Positions 1 through 7,973 of a DNA stretch of 64,000 bases are shown piece after piece (positions within the stretch are counted from its first letter, which is position 1; each line of letters begins with the position of its first letter). Below the pieces are notes generated by a model. The model saw only the letters and a program-made list of their open reading frames with translations, had not been told where the DNA came from and did no database searches. The position numbers and the translations under genes are program-made. Source of the stretch: Gordonibacter urolithinfaciens (lineage in GTDB: Bacteria; Actinomycetota; Coriobacteriia; Coriobacteriales; Eggerthellaceae); NCBI RefSeq assembly GCF_900199375.1, contig NZ_LT900217.1, forward strand, positions 310,001 to 374,000, given 5' to 3'.

Positions 1-861
1 GCCCGGCTTGAGCGCACGGGCGCAGAACGCCAGCAGGCGGCGGAACACGTCGAGCCCGTCGGCGCCGCCGTCGAGCGCGAGCGCAGGCTCGTAGGCGGCC
101 ACCTCGCGCGGGAGGCCGGCGAGCACGGCTGTGGGCACGTAGGGCGGGTTCGACGCCACGAGGTCGAGCACGCCCACGACCTCGGCGGGAAGCCCCTCGC
201 CCAGGTCGCATTCGACCACGCTCACGCGCCCGTCCAGCCCGAGCGACGCGGCGTTCTCGCGCGCGAGGGAGACGGCCTCGGGTGCGATGTCGGTGGCGAA
301 AACGCGCGCGAGCGGATGCTCGTAGGCGATGGAGCAGGCAATGCAGCCGGACCCCGTGCACAGGTCAGCCACGAGGAGCGGTTCGGGCGCGGACGTCTCG
401 GCGGGCGCCGGGGGCGCCTCGGTGCAATCGGAGTCCGCGGCACCGGCCAGCCCTGCCTCGTCCTCGGCGGGCGCCTCGGCCTCCTCGTCCTTCGCGCGCG
501 GGCGCGGCGCCGGGGGCAGGAGCGCGAGCGCCTCGCTCACGAGCACCTCGGTCTCCGGCCGCGGGATGAGCACGCCGGGGCGCACGCGCACCGTGATGTG
601 GCGGAACCCCACCTCGCCGGTGATGTACTGCAAGGGCTCGCCTCGGCCGCGGCGCGTAACGTAGCCGCGCAGCGCGTCGCGCTCGTCCATCGACAACGGG
701 CGCTCGAAGTTGGCGTAGAGCTCGATGCGGGACAGGCCGCACGCCTCGGACAGAAGCCATTGCGCCGAGATGCGCGGGCTCTCGTCGCCCTTGCGCTCAA
801 GGTACCCGACCGTCCAGTCGAGCGCAGCCTTGATGGTCCAGATGTCGTTCTCCACGACCAT
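1..861 (-). CDS. prmC: PrmC (HemK) release-factor glutamine methyltransferase, 3' end cut by window
   Basis: SAM-dependent methylation of the GGQ glutamine of release factors RF1/RF2 in the cytoplasm. Visible on the minus strand: an N-terminal helical domain starting MVVENDIWTIK, the substrate motif IPRPETE near 545-570, the SAM-binding DLCTGSGC near 365, and the catalytic NPPY near 140-155. The C-terminus runs off base 1. Between RPETE and the SAM motif there is an extra run of about 40 Ala/Pro/Glu residues that ordinary PrmC proteins lack. Lies downstream of prfA on the same strand, the classic prfA-prmC order, but separated from it by a 190-bp palindromic element. Start ATG at 861 chosen because it opens directly on the conserved N-terminal domain. 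Confidence 0.93.
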   Translation of the reverse strand, partial: MVVENDIWTIKAALDWTVGYLERKGDESPRISAQWLLSEACGLSRIELYANFERPLSMDERDALRGYVTRRGRGEPLQYITGEVGFRHITVRVRPGVLIPRPETEVLVSEALALLPPAPRPRAKDEEAEAPAEDEAGLAGAADSDCTEAPPAPAETSAPEPLLVADLCTGSGCIACSIAYEHPLARVFATDIAPEAVSLARENAASLGLDGRVSVVECDLGEGLPAEVVGVLDLVASNPPYVPTAVLAGLPREVAAYEPALALDGGADGLDVFRRLLAFCARALKPG

Positions 862-939
862 ATCCCCTTCGAACCGAATCTTGCAGGTACCGGAACCGCC
901 CCCGTCAAGCCCCGCTTTGAAGCGAGCCTACGGTTTCTC

Positions 940-1130
940 GCGCTCCGAAGTCACCGTTTTGGCCGTTGTGAAGCCCGTTTTCGACGCGCAGCCCCACTGT
1001 GCCACAACCCTTCCGGAGAAGGCCAGGTCAAGCACATGTCGATTCTCGTCGTTCCGAGGCTCCGTCGAAAACAAGGCCCCTATCGCGGCGAAAAGGCTTC
1101 ACCGCGGCCAAAACGGTGACTTCGGAGCGC
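940..1130. repeat. Long palindromic intergenic element between prfA and prmC
   Basis: A perfect 26-bp inverted repeat has its arms at 940-965 and 1105-1130. The symmetry continues inward imperfectly (GTGAAGCC at 968-975, mirrored near 1095) and includes a further perfect 10-bp pair, 979-988 with 1063-1072. The whole can fold into a nested hairpin of about 190 nt. No protein frame of good quality is present. It fills the gap between prfA and prmC. It may be a MITE/REP-like mobile repeat or an mRNA-processing structure; I see no second copy in this window. Confidence 0.75.
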
Positions 1131-1175
1131 GTTCTGCCGCATGCCGGCCGATGTGGGATACGGCCGAGTACGAGC

Positions 1176-2249
1176 TTACACAGCCGCCTCGAGCTTCTGC
1201 GCGCGGTCGGCAGCCTGCAGCGCAGTGATCACGTCGCCCAGGCCGTCTCCCAGAAGCACGCCGTTGTAGGTGCCGTTGTAGCCGATGCGGTGGTCGGTCA
1301 CGCGGTCCTGCGGGCCGTTGTAGGTGCGGATCTTCTCCGAGCGGTCTCCCGAGCCGATCTGCGCCAGGCGCTCGGCGCCCTCGGCGGCCTGCTGCTCGGC
1401 CAGCATCTTCTCGTACAGGCGCGCGCGCAGCACGGCCATGGCCGCGATCTTGTTCTGCAGCTGCGACTTCTGGTCCTGCGACTGCACCACCAAACCGCTC
1501 GGCAAGTGCGTGATGCGCACGGCCGAGTCGGTGGTGTTCACGCACTGGCCGCCCGGGCCGCCGGCGCGGTACACGTCGATGCGCAGGTCGTTCTCGTTGA
1601 TGTCGACCTCCACCTCATCGGCCTCGGGCAGCACCGCCACGGTGGCCGTGGACGTGTGGATGCGCCCCTGGCTCTCGGTCTTGGGAACGCGCTGCACGCG
1701 GTGCACGCCGCTCTCGAACTTCATGACCGAGTACACCTTGTCGCCCTTGACCTTGAACTGGATCTCCTTGAAGCCGCCGGCCTCGGAGGCCGACACGTCC
1801 ATGGTCTCGGTCTTCCAACCCTGCGCGCCCGCGAAGCGCTCGTACATCTTGTAGAGGTCGCCCGCGAAGATGGCGGCCTCGTCGCCGCCGGCGGCCGCGC
1901 GGATCTCCACGATGATGTCCTTGTCGTCGGCGGGGTCCGCCGGGATGAGCATGAACTTGATATCCTCCTCGAGCGCGGGCAGGCGCGCCTCGATGCCGGC
2001 GATCTCCTCTTGGGCGAACTCCTTCATATCGGGGTCCGCGAGCATCTCCTTGGCCGCCGCCAGGTCGTCGGAGGCCTGCACGTACTCGCGGGCCTTCTTC
2101 GCCAGCGGCCCTTGGCTCGCGTACTCCTTTGCCAGCCGGTTGTACTCCTTCTGGTCTGCGAGCACGGCCGGGTCGCCCATGCGCCCCTGGAGGTCCTCGT
2201 AAGCCTGGATGATCTTCTCGAGCTTCTCTCGCATGTCCGTTTCCTGCAT
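1176..2249 (-). CDS. prfA: Peptide chain release factor 1
   Basis: Class I release factor that recognises UAA/UAG and triggers peptidyl-tRNA hydrolysis on the ribosome. About 357 residues, the usual RF1 length. The peptidyl-transferase GGQ motif is seen as [18 protein letters not shown] in the second half, followed by [16 protein letters not shown]. Start ATG at 2249 has AAGGA eight bases upstream; an in-frame ATG at 2234 (MREKLEK) also has an AGGA and is the main alternative. Followed on the same strand by prmC, which methylates its GGQ glutamine. Confidence 0.96.
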   Translation of the reverse strand: MQETDMREKLEKIIQAYEDLQGRMGDPAVLADQKEYNRLAKEYASQGPLAKKAREYVQASDDLAAAKEMLADPDMKEFAQEEIAGIEARLPALEEDIKFMLIPADPADDKDIIVEIRAAAGGDEAAIFAGDLYKMYERFAGAQGWKTETMDVSASEAGGFKEIQFKVKGDKVYSVMKFESGVHRVQRVPKTESQGRIHTSTATVAVLPEADEVEVDINENDLRIDVYRAGGPGGQCVNTTDSAVRITHLPSGLVVQSQDQKSQLQNKIAAMAVLRARLYEKMLAEQQAAEGAERLAQIGSGDRSEKIRTYNGPQDRVTDHRIGYNGTYNGVLLGDGLGDVITALQAADRAQKLEAAV

Positions 2250-2396
2250 GGGATATGTCCTTCTTGAACGTGGTTGCGCGGCGCTCGCCCCGCGCGCGGC
2301 GAGCGCCCGGTGCACAAGGCACCGGGCGCCATTACGGTAACTGGTTCATGATATCAGAGAGCGGCGCAAAGCGCAGCCCCTCCTGCGGCGCCTCCC

Positions 2397-3371
2397 CTAG
2401 ATGGCCAGGTACTCCGCAGCCTCCTCGGCGCACAGCGCCCCGTCGGCCACGGCGGTGACCACCTGGCGCAGGAACTTCGTGCGCACGTCGCCGGCCACGT
2501 AGACCCCGGGAACCTCCGTCTCGCCCGACTCGCCGGCCACGATGTAGCCCGTCTCGTCCGTCGTCAGCGCACCGGCCAGAAACTCGGTGTTCGGCTCGGT
2601 GCCCACGGCCACGAACAGGCCGTCCACGGCGATGTCGCGCTCCTCCCCCGTCTCGAGCATCTCAACGCGCACGCCTGCGAGCGCGCCCTCGTCGGCCACG
2701 AGCTTGCGCGGCACGGCGTTCCACACGAACTCCAGGTTCGGCAGGTCCTCCAGGCGCTTGTGGTAGATGGCGGTGGCGCGCAGCTTGTCGCGGCGGTGCA
2801 CCAGGTACACCTTCTTGCAGATGCGCGAGAGGTAGATGGCATCGCCCGCAGCCGTGTTGCCGCCGCCCACCACCATGACGGTCTTGTCGCGGAAGAAGTT
2901 GCCGTCGCACGTGGCGCAGTACGACACGCCGCGGCCCTGCAGCTCCTCCTCCAGCTCCAGCCCCAGCTTGCGCGGGCGGGCGCCGGTGGCGATGATCACG
3001 CTGTTGGCGCGGTACTCGTTGAACGCGGTCTTGAGCACCTTCGGATTCTGGGTGAAGTCCACGCCCAGCACCTCCTCGCCCACGTTGCGCACGCCGAAGC
3101 GGTCGGCCTGCTGCTTCATGGAGAAGGCCAGCTCGAAGCCGTTCGTGCCGTCGGGGAAGCCCGGGTAGTTCTCCATGTGCTCGGTCTGGGCCAGCTGCCC
3201 GCCCGGCGCGATGCGCTCGAACAGCACGGTCTCCAGCCCGGCGCGCGCAGCGTAGAGCCCGGCCGTCAGCCCGGCGGGGCCGGCGCCGATGACGGCGACG
3301 TCGATGGCCTTCTCCTGCGCTCCGTCCGCCTTGCACGCGGCGGACGTGTCGTTGTTGGGTTCCTCTGTCAT
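2397..3371 (-). CDS. trxB: Thioredoxin reductase (NADPH, FAD)
   Basis: FAD-dependent reduction of thioredoxin by NADPH. 324 residues. FAD-binding VIGAGPAGLTAGLYAARAG near residue 27, redox-active CATC near residue 150, NAD(P)-binding GGGNTAAGDA just after it, and the C-terminal FAD motif GVYVAGDVR. ATG at 3371 has AGGAGG six bases upstream. Faces msrA across a short intergenic region with its own promoter; trxA lies about 4 kb away, so the thioredoxin system is split. The reductase and MsrA being neighbours is functionally sensible because MsrA is recycled by thioredoxin. Confidence 0.94.
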   Translation of the reverse strand: MTEEPNNDTSAACKADGAQEKAIDVAVIGAGPAGLTAGLYAARAGLETVLFERIAPGGQLAQTEHMENYPGFPDGTNGFELAFSMKQQADRFGVRNVGEEVLGVDFTQNPKVLKTAFNEYRANSVIIATGARPRKLGLELEEELQGRGVSYCATCDGNFFRDKTVMVVGGGNTAAGDAIYLSRICKKVYLVHRRDKLRATAIYHKRLEDLPNLEFVWNAVPRKLVADEGALAGVRVEMLETGEERDIAVDGLFVAVGTEPNTEFLAGALTTDETGYIVAGESGETEVPGVYVAGDVRTKFLRQVVTAVADGALCAEEAAEYLAI

Positions 3372-3408
3372 GGGAAGCCTCCTATCGCGGAACCTTTGCT
3401 TTGCATCC

Positions 3409-3438
3409 AGTATAGGGCTCGTCGCCTAATTGTCACAA
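3409..3438 (-). promoter_or_regulatory. Probable sigma70-type promoter of trxB
   Basis: On the minus strand TTGTGA (3438-3433), 18 bases, then TATACT (3414-3409), about 38 bases upstream of the trxB start. The -10 is a 5/6 match; the -35 is a 4/6 match. Called from sequence alone. Confidence 0.45.
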
Positions 3439-3603
3439 GATCGGCACCACTTTACGCCGAATAAGCAGGATTCGGTTGGCGAACCGTCATGCCGCGCCGG
3501 GCCCCGCGTGCTCAACGCGTGCGTGACGGTTTCGCGAAGGCGGCGCCGCGCGCCCGCAGGGCGCACTACCATGGATGCGACCAAGCGAGGAAAGGAACGT
3601 TCC

Positions 3604-4605
3604 ATGGACGCTGAGAACACGAACCACCCGGCCGGATCGTCTCCCGCACGCAGCGCGCACCCGCACGGCGCGTCGGCTGGCGGCCCGCACCCGCACAAAG
3701 GCGAGCAGGCGGGTGCGGGCCGCCGCGGCGGGACGGATGGCGAGGACCTGCACACGCTCTACCTGGCCGGCGGCTGCTTCTGGGGGCTCGAGGCGTTCCT
3801 GAAGCGCCTGCCCGGCGTGCGGCGCACGGTAGCGGGCTATGCTAACGGCTCCACCGAGAATCCCAGCTACCGCGACGTGTGCAACTGGAACACGGGCCAC
3901 GCCGAGACGGTGGCCGTGACCTACGACCGGCGCATCCTGCCCACCGACGTGCTGCTCGACGGCTTCTTCGAGGTCGTGGACCCCACGAGCCTTAACCGCC
4001 AGGGCAACGACGCGGGCACGCAGTACCGCAGCGGCATCTACTGGCAAGACGAGGCCGACTTGCCCGCCATCGAGGCGGCGCTGCGCCGCCAGCAGGCGCG
4101 CTACACCGAGCCCATCGTCACCGAGATCGAGCCCCTCGACGGCTTCTACGCAGCCGAGGACTACCACCAGGACTACCTGGGCAAGAACCCGCACGGCTAC
4201 TGCCACATCGACCTGGCCGCCGCCGAGGCGTTCGCACGGCGCATGGGGCTTGCGGAAGGGCAGCCGTGCATCCAGTTCGACGGCCTGTGCGAATCGCCCG
4301 ATGATCCGGCGGTGATGGGCGCCATCCCCGGGGCCGGGGCCGATGCGCCTGGAACGCAGGGCGTCTCGGCCGGCGAAGCGCGCAATCCGGGCGACGCCGG
4401 CGCGGGCGGCGCGGACGATGGCGCGGACGATGCCCTCGGCGCGCCTTCAGCCGACGGCCCCGCCGAGGCGGGCGGGCTGCGCTACTGCATCAACGGCGCC
4501 GCCCTGCGCTTCGTGCCGCTCGAGCGCATGGACGCCGAGGGCTACGGCTACCTCAAGCCCCTCGTGGAGCAGCAGGAGGCCAGCCGCATGCCGGCCCTCC
4601 GCTGA
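3604..4605 (+). CDS. msrA: Peptide methionine (S)-S-oxide reductase with remnant MsrB C-terminus
   Basis: Reduces methionine-S-sulfoxide in proteins. 333 residues. A His/Gly-rich N-terminal extension of about 50 residues precedes the MsrA catalytic GGCFWGLE (Cys near residue 58); the MsrA domain runs to about residue 215. Then follows a low-complexity Gly/Ala/Asp linker and, at residues 285-325, a segment [13 protein letters not shown]...EGYGY that matches the extreme C-terminus of MsrB, including its catalytic Cys (codon at 4486-4488). The rest of MsrB, with its zinc CxxC pairs, is absent. So this looks like an MsrAB fusion that has lost the MsrB core. ATG at 3604 chosen for the AGGAAAGGA upstream; ATG at 3571 has no ribosome site. 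Confidence 0.9.
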   Translation: MDAENTNHPAGSSPARSAHPHGASAGGPHPHKGEQAGAGRRGGTDGEDLHTLYLAGGCFWGLEAFLKRLPGVRRTVAGYANGSTENPSYRDVCNWNTGHAETVAVTYDRRILPTDVLLDGFFEVVDPTSLNRQGNDAGTQYRSGIYWQDEADLPAIEAALRRQQARYTEPIVTEIEPLDGFYAAEDYHQDYLGKNPHGYCHIDLAAAEAFARRMGLAEGQPCIQFDGLCESPDDPAVMGAIPGAGADAPGTQGVSAGEARNPGDAGAGGADDGADDALGAPSADGPAEAGGLRYCINGAALRFVPLERMDAEGYGYLKPLVEQQEASRMPALR

Positions 4606-4722
4606 CCGCCCCCCTCCGGCCCGCACCGGTCGCACGCCGACCAGAGCCGGCCCGGGTCGTGCGAAAGCACAGCCCGGGTCGGCCAGCGCGCGGCAGCCTA
4701 ACCAGGTCGTGCGCAGCCGCTG

Positions 4723-6069
4723 CTAGCAGCCCTCGCCCACCGGCTGCGGGGCCGGGGCGGCCTGCGCGGCGCGCCTCCGGTGCCGGTAGCGCAGCAGCGC
4801 CCCGGCCGCGCAGGCCAGCATCATCTGCACGATGGTCACGGAGAACCAGATGCCGTCGACGCCCGCCACCCGCACGATGCCGAACACCACCAGCACCACG
4901 AGCACCGCCTCGCCGTATACGATGGCGTTCGAGGCGCGGGCGTCGTCCACCGCGTAGAAGTACGACGTGGACGCGTGCGTGAACCCGTAGAACACATACG
5001 CCATGGAGAAGATGGGCAACGCGTACGCCACGATGGCGGCCGTCTCGGCCGACGAGCCGAACACCAGAGGCACAAGGTTCCGCAGCAGGTACATGGCCAG
5101 AAGCCCCAGCGCGCCCAGCAAGATGGTTATGAGGTAGTTCGTGTTCCTGAACCGCCGCACGCCGTCGGCATCGCCCGCGCCGTAGTGCTTGGAGATGAGC
5201 GGCTGCGAGCCGTCTCCCACGCCCTGGATGAGCATCTGGATGACGCAGGCGGTGTAGGACACCACGGCGTAGGCCGCGAGCGCCGTCTCGCCGCCGTAGG
5301 CCGACAGGTTCACGTTGATGGCCACCACCGTGGCCTCGGGCAGCAGCGTCAGGCCGAACGGCGCCATGCCCAGCTTCAGCGCGTGGGCGACGATCTTGCC
5401 GTCCGGGCGCAGGTCGGCCCGCGCGATGCGGTTTTTCCTCAGCAGGAAGAACGCGAGCACCGGCACGAACGCCGCAGCCTGCGACACCGCCGTGGCCGCG
5501 GCGGCGCCGGCCGTCCCCCAGCCCATCAGCATGACGAACACGTAGTCCAGCACCACGTTCATCAGGCCCGCGAACACCTGCACCGCCATGGCGAAGCCCA
5601 CGCGCCCCTGGTTGCGGATGAGCGGCGTGCATCCCGTGACGAAGATCTGGAACGGCACGCCCCACGCGATGACGCTCGTGTACGCCACGGCCTGCTCGAG
5701 CGTGCCGCCCTGGCCTCCCAGGAGCCGGCAGATGGGCTCGGCCGCGAACAGCAGCAGCGCCATGACAGGCAGTGCGGCCGCCAGCAGCATGACGAACGTC
5801 GTGCCTACCGCGCGCCGCGACTTCGCCTCGTCGCCCGCGCCGCGCGCGATGGACGATATCACGCCGCCGCCCATGCCGATGCCCGTGCCCACGGCCATGA
5901 CGAAGGCCACGAGCGGGAACGCCACGTTGATGCCCGCGACGCCCGCATCGCCCACCGCGTGACCCACGAACATGCCGTCCACGATGCTGTACACGCTGGC
6001 GAGCGTGAACGTGAGCATCGTGGGCAGGATGTAGCGCAGGTACTCTTTCAACATATTCTTCTTGATCAT
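4723..6069 (-). CDS. MATE-family multidrug/Na+ efflux protein
   Basis: Inner-membrane antiporter of the MATE superfamily, exporting cationic drugs in exchange for Na+ or H+. 448 residues with about 12 hydrophobic segments in two similar halves; the N-terminal segment YSIVDGMFVGHAVGDAGVAG is typical of the family. Translation must start downstream of the promoter -10 at 6172-6177, which rules out the ATG at 6168; ATG at 6069 (MIKKNMLKEYL) fits family length. Divergent from a MerR-type gene, and its promoter has the MerR hallmark spacer, so it is very likely the regulator's target. Substrate unknown. Confidence 0.9.
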   Translation of the reverse strand: MIKKNMLKEYLRYILPTMLTFTLASVYSIVDGMFVGHAVGDAGVAGINVAFPLVAFVMAVGTGIGMGGGVISSIARGAGDEAKSRRAVGTTFVMLLAAALPVMALLLFAAEPICRLLGGQGGTLEQAVAYTSVIAWGVPFQIFVTGCTPLIRNQGRVGFAMAVQVFAGLMNVVLDYVFVMLMGWGTAGAAAATAVSQAAAFVPVLAFFLLRKNRIARADLRPDGKIVAHALKLGMAPFGLTLLPEATVVAINVNLSAYGGETALAAYAVVSYTACVIQMLIQGVGDGSQPLISKHYGAGDADGVRRFRNTNYLITILLGALGLLAMYLLRNLVPLVFGSSAETAAIVAYALPIFSMAYVFYGFTHASTSYFYAVDDARASNAIVYGEAVLVVLVVFGIVRVAGVDGIWFSVTIVQMMLACAAGALLRYRHRRRAAQAAPAPQPVGEGC

Positions 6070-6171
6070 GGTTTTCCACTCCGCCGGTGCTCTACCGCGC
6101 CCCCAAGGGGCACCCCCTCCGCCAACGCCTCGCTGCGCGGGCGGGGCTTGTCTTGGCCATTGCCGCATGAT

Positions 6172-6202
6172 ACTCTAAACCTTAAAGCGACTTTAAGGTA
6201 AA
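6172..6202 (-). promoter_or_regulatory. MerR-type operator/promoter of the MATE pump
   Basis: On the minus strand -35 TTTACC (6202-6197), a 19-bp spacer, and -10 TAGAGT (6177-6172). A 21-bp perfect dyad (ACCTTAAAG-CGA-CTTTAAGGT, 6179-6199) fills the spacer. Over-long 19-bp spacers occupied by such a dyad are the established signature of promoters activated by MerR-family proteins through DNA twisting. Confidence 0.82.
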
Positions 6203-6253
6203 GGGGCGCCCTGCCCACCTCCCCCAAATCTCCAAACGGAAAGGGAGCGCGTC

Positions 6254-7009
6254 ATGGAACCCGTGCTGTACGATATCAAGGACGCGGCACGCTACTTGGG
6301 CGTGGCACCGTCGACGCTGCGCTACTGGGAGCGCGAGGGGCTCGTGCGCGCCGGCCGCAACCGCGGCAACGACTACCGGCAGTACGCCCTGCACGACCTC
6401 ATCGACGCGAGCGAGATAGCGTTCTACCGTCGCCTGGGCGTGCCGGTGCGCGAGCTGGCGGGCTACCGTACGCTCTCGGCACGCGACCTGGACGACGCAC
6501 TCGACCGCACGGCCCGCGACGTGGAGCAGCGCATCGCCGAGCTGGAGGCCATGCGGGCCCGCCTGGCGCGGCAGCGTGTCCTGAACGCACGGGCCGAGGA
6601 GCTGGAGGCGGCGGGCATGCGGCCCGGCGCGCCGGGCATCGCCCGCCTCGACGCCATCGACTACGCCGACCCGGCCCTTTGGCCCCTGCTCGTCCACGAG
6701 CCCTGGCGCTTCGCCGTGCTCGTGGACGCAGCGGACCCGGGAACCGTGTTCGAGATGGTAGCCGACACGCCCACGCGCGCAGGCGCCGTTTGGGAGCGGG
6801 ATGCGCCGGGCGCCGGGGAGGGGCGCGAGTGCCTGCTGCTGGTTGACCCGGACGACCCGAACCGCAGCAACGCCCCCGCACTGTTCGCCGAGGCGGCCCG
6901 GCAGGGCCTCGAGCCGCGCCTCGCGGTTGGCACCTACCTGCTCACCGCCGTCGAGGAGGGCCCGCACGCGGCGCGCTGGGACTACTACCGCGCCTGGGTG
7001 CTGGGCTGA
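6254..7009 (+). CDS. MerR-family transcriptional regulator
   Basis: 251 residues. The N-terminal winged helix is clear: YDIKDAARYLGVAPSTLRYW followed by EREGLVRAGR and NDYRQYALHDL (residues 5-50), then a coiled-coil dimerisation helix (about 85-125, Arg/Glu/Ala-rich) and a roughly 120-residue C-terminal region likely to be the effector-binding part; I do not recognise its ligand. GGAAAGGGAG lies upstream of ATG 6254. Divergent from the MATE exporter, whose promoter carries a MerR-type dyad, so it probably senses a toxic compound and induces the pump. Confidence 0.88.
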   Translation: MEPVLYDIKDAARYLGVAPSTLRYWEREGLVRAGRNRGNDYRQYALHDLIDASEIAFYRRLGVPVRELAGYRTLSARDLDDALDRTARDVEQRIAELEAMRARLARQRVLNARAEELEAAGMRPGAPGIARLDAIDYADPALWPLLVHEPWRFAVLVDAADPGTVFEMVADTPTRAGAVWERDAPGAGEGRECLLLVDPDDPNRSNAPALFAEAARQGLEPRLAVGTYLLTAVEEGPHAARWDYYRAWVLG

Positions 7010-7054
7010 CCGCAGGGGCGCACGAGCGGCAGGATGCGTGGAGGAGGGAGACAA

Positions 7055-7171
7055 GGGGACAAAGGGAGACAAGGGGACGGGGATAATGTCACATTCCAAG
7101 CGATTAACGAGATCCGAGGACTTCGAAGAACGTGACGTTATCCCCGTCCCCTTGTCTCCCTTTGTCTCCCC
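7055..7171. repeat. Dispersed palindromic repeat, copy 1
   Basis: Inverted repeat with arms 7055-7096 and 7127-7171, each carrying GGAGACAAGGGGACGGGGAT (or its complement) and a GTCAC(A/G)TTC end, around a central loop with TAACGAG. A second element of the same family lies at 43540-43642. Both sit just past stop codons. REP-like or MITE-like origin is inferred. Confidence 0.85.
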
Positions 7172-7179
7172 GAGCACAA

Positions 7180-7214
7180 GGAAGCGCCGGCTGCCCAAGG
7201 CGGCCGGCGCTTCC
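7180..7214 (-). terminator. Hairpin terminator after trxA
   Basis: Stem GGAAGCGCCGG (7180-7190) with CCGGCGCTTCC (7204-7214). On the minus strand it follows the trxA stop by 22 bases; the following bases (CTTGTG) are only weakly T-rich. Confidence 0.5.
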
Positions 7215-7236
7215 GGGAACCTGCGGCGAGGCGGCG

Positions 7237-7545
7237 CTAGGCCAGCATCGACAGGATGTTCTGCTTGGGCTGCACGCCCACAGCCTGCTTCTTCACCTGG
7301 CCGTTCTCGAACACGACGAGCGTGGGCACGCTCATCACGCCGTACTTCTGGGCGATGTCGGGACTCTGGTCGATGTCGAGCTTGTAGACGGACGCCTTGC
7401 CGGCCTGCTCGGCCGCGATCTCGTCGATGGTGGGCGCCAGCATCTTGCACGGACCGCACCACGTGGCGAAGAAGTCCACCAGCACGGGACCCTGCGCGTC
7501 GAGCACCTTGGACTGGAAATCGGAAGAAGAAACAACCTCGCTCAT
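7237..7545 (-). CDS. trxA: Thioredoxin
   Basis: Small cytoplasmic dithiol reductant, reduced by TrxB. 102 residues, standard thioredoxin length. Active site ATWCGPCKMLAP near residue 30, cis-proline at SVPTLVVF near residue 70, C-terminal GVQPKQNILSML. ATG at 7545 has AAGGAGG eight bases upstream. Stands alone, with a hairpin terminator behind it. Its electron donor trxB is about 4 kb away. Confidence 0.95.
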   Translation of the reverse strand: MSEVVSSSDFQSKVLDAQGPVLVDFFATWCGPCKMLAPTIDEIAAEQAGKASVYKLDIDQSPDIAQKYGVMSVPTLVVFENGQVKKQAVGVQPKQNILSMLA

Positions 7546-7973
7546 GTAAAGCCTCCTTATAGTCTCGGCCGCTCGCACGGCCCTGCTCGCGGTGCCGCGG
7601 GCACCGTCTCTCGCGGCGCCCGGCGGGCGCGCGATCAGTTTGTTCTGCCCGTATTGTAAACGCCTTCGCTCAACTGTGCATCTAATTGTTACGGTTTAGG
7701 GCATAAAACTTGGGTTTCCCGACATTTTCGCCCCGCGAACGGCCGATCGCCGGCAGGCGCTCCATGGTTACTTCACAGATGCGGGAAAAGGGCTGCGGCC
7801 GCCGTCCCCTCGGCCGGAGAAGCGGCGCGCCCGCCCTCGTGCAGGGCGCTGCGAGCGCGACCGGTCCCGGCCAGCTGGCAAGGCGAACGGCGCCTCCCGA
7901 TTAGGCTACAGCGCGTGCCGCCGTTGGGGCCGCTGCGCTATAATAGGACGCGAGCACGCAGAAAGGATCCCGC
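7546..7973. other. Intergenic region between trxA and the patatin-like gene
   Basis: 428 bases without a credible gene. It must hold the trxA promoter (minus; a TACAAT-like -10 near 7655 with no clear -35) and that of the patatin-like gene (plus; TATAAT at 7939-7944, also without a good -35). Nothing else recognised. Confidence 0.5.
7939..7944 (+). promoter_or_regulatory. Candidate -10 box upstream of the patatin-like gene
   Basis: A perfect TATAAT, 30 bases before the ATG at 7974. No convincing -35 hexamer 16-18 bases upstream. Confidence 0.4.
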
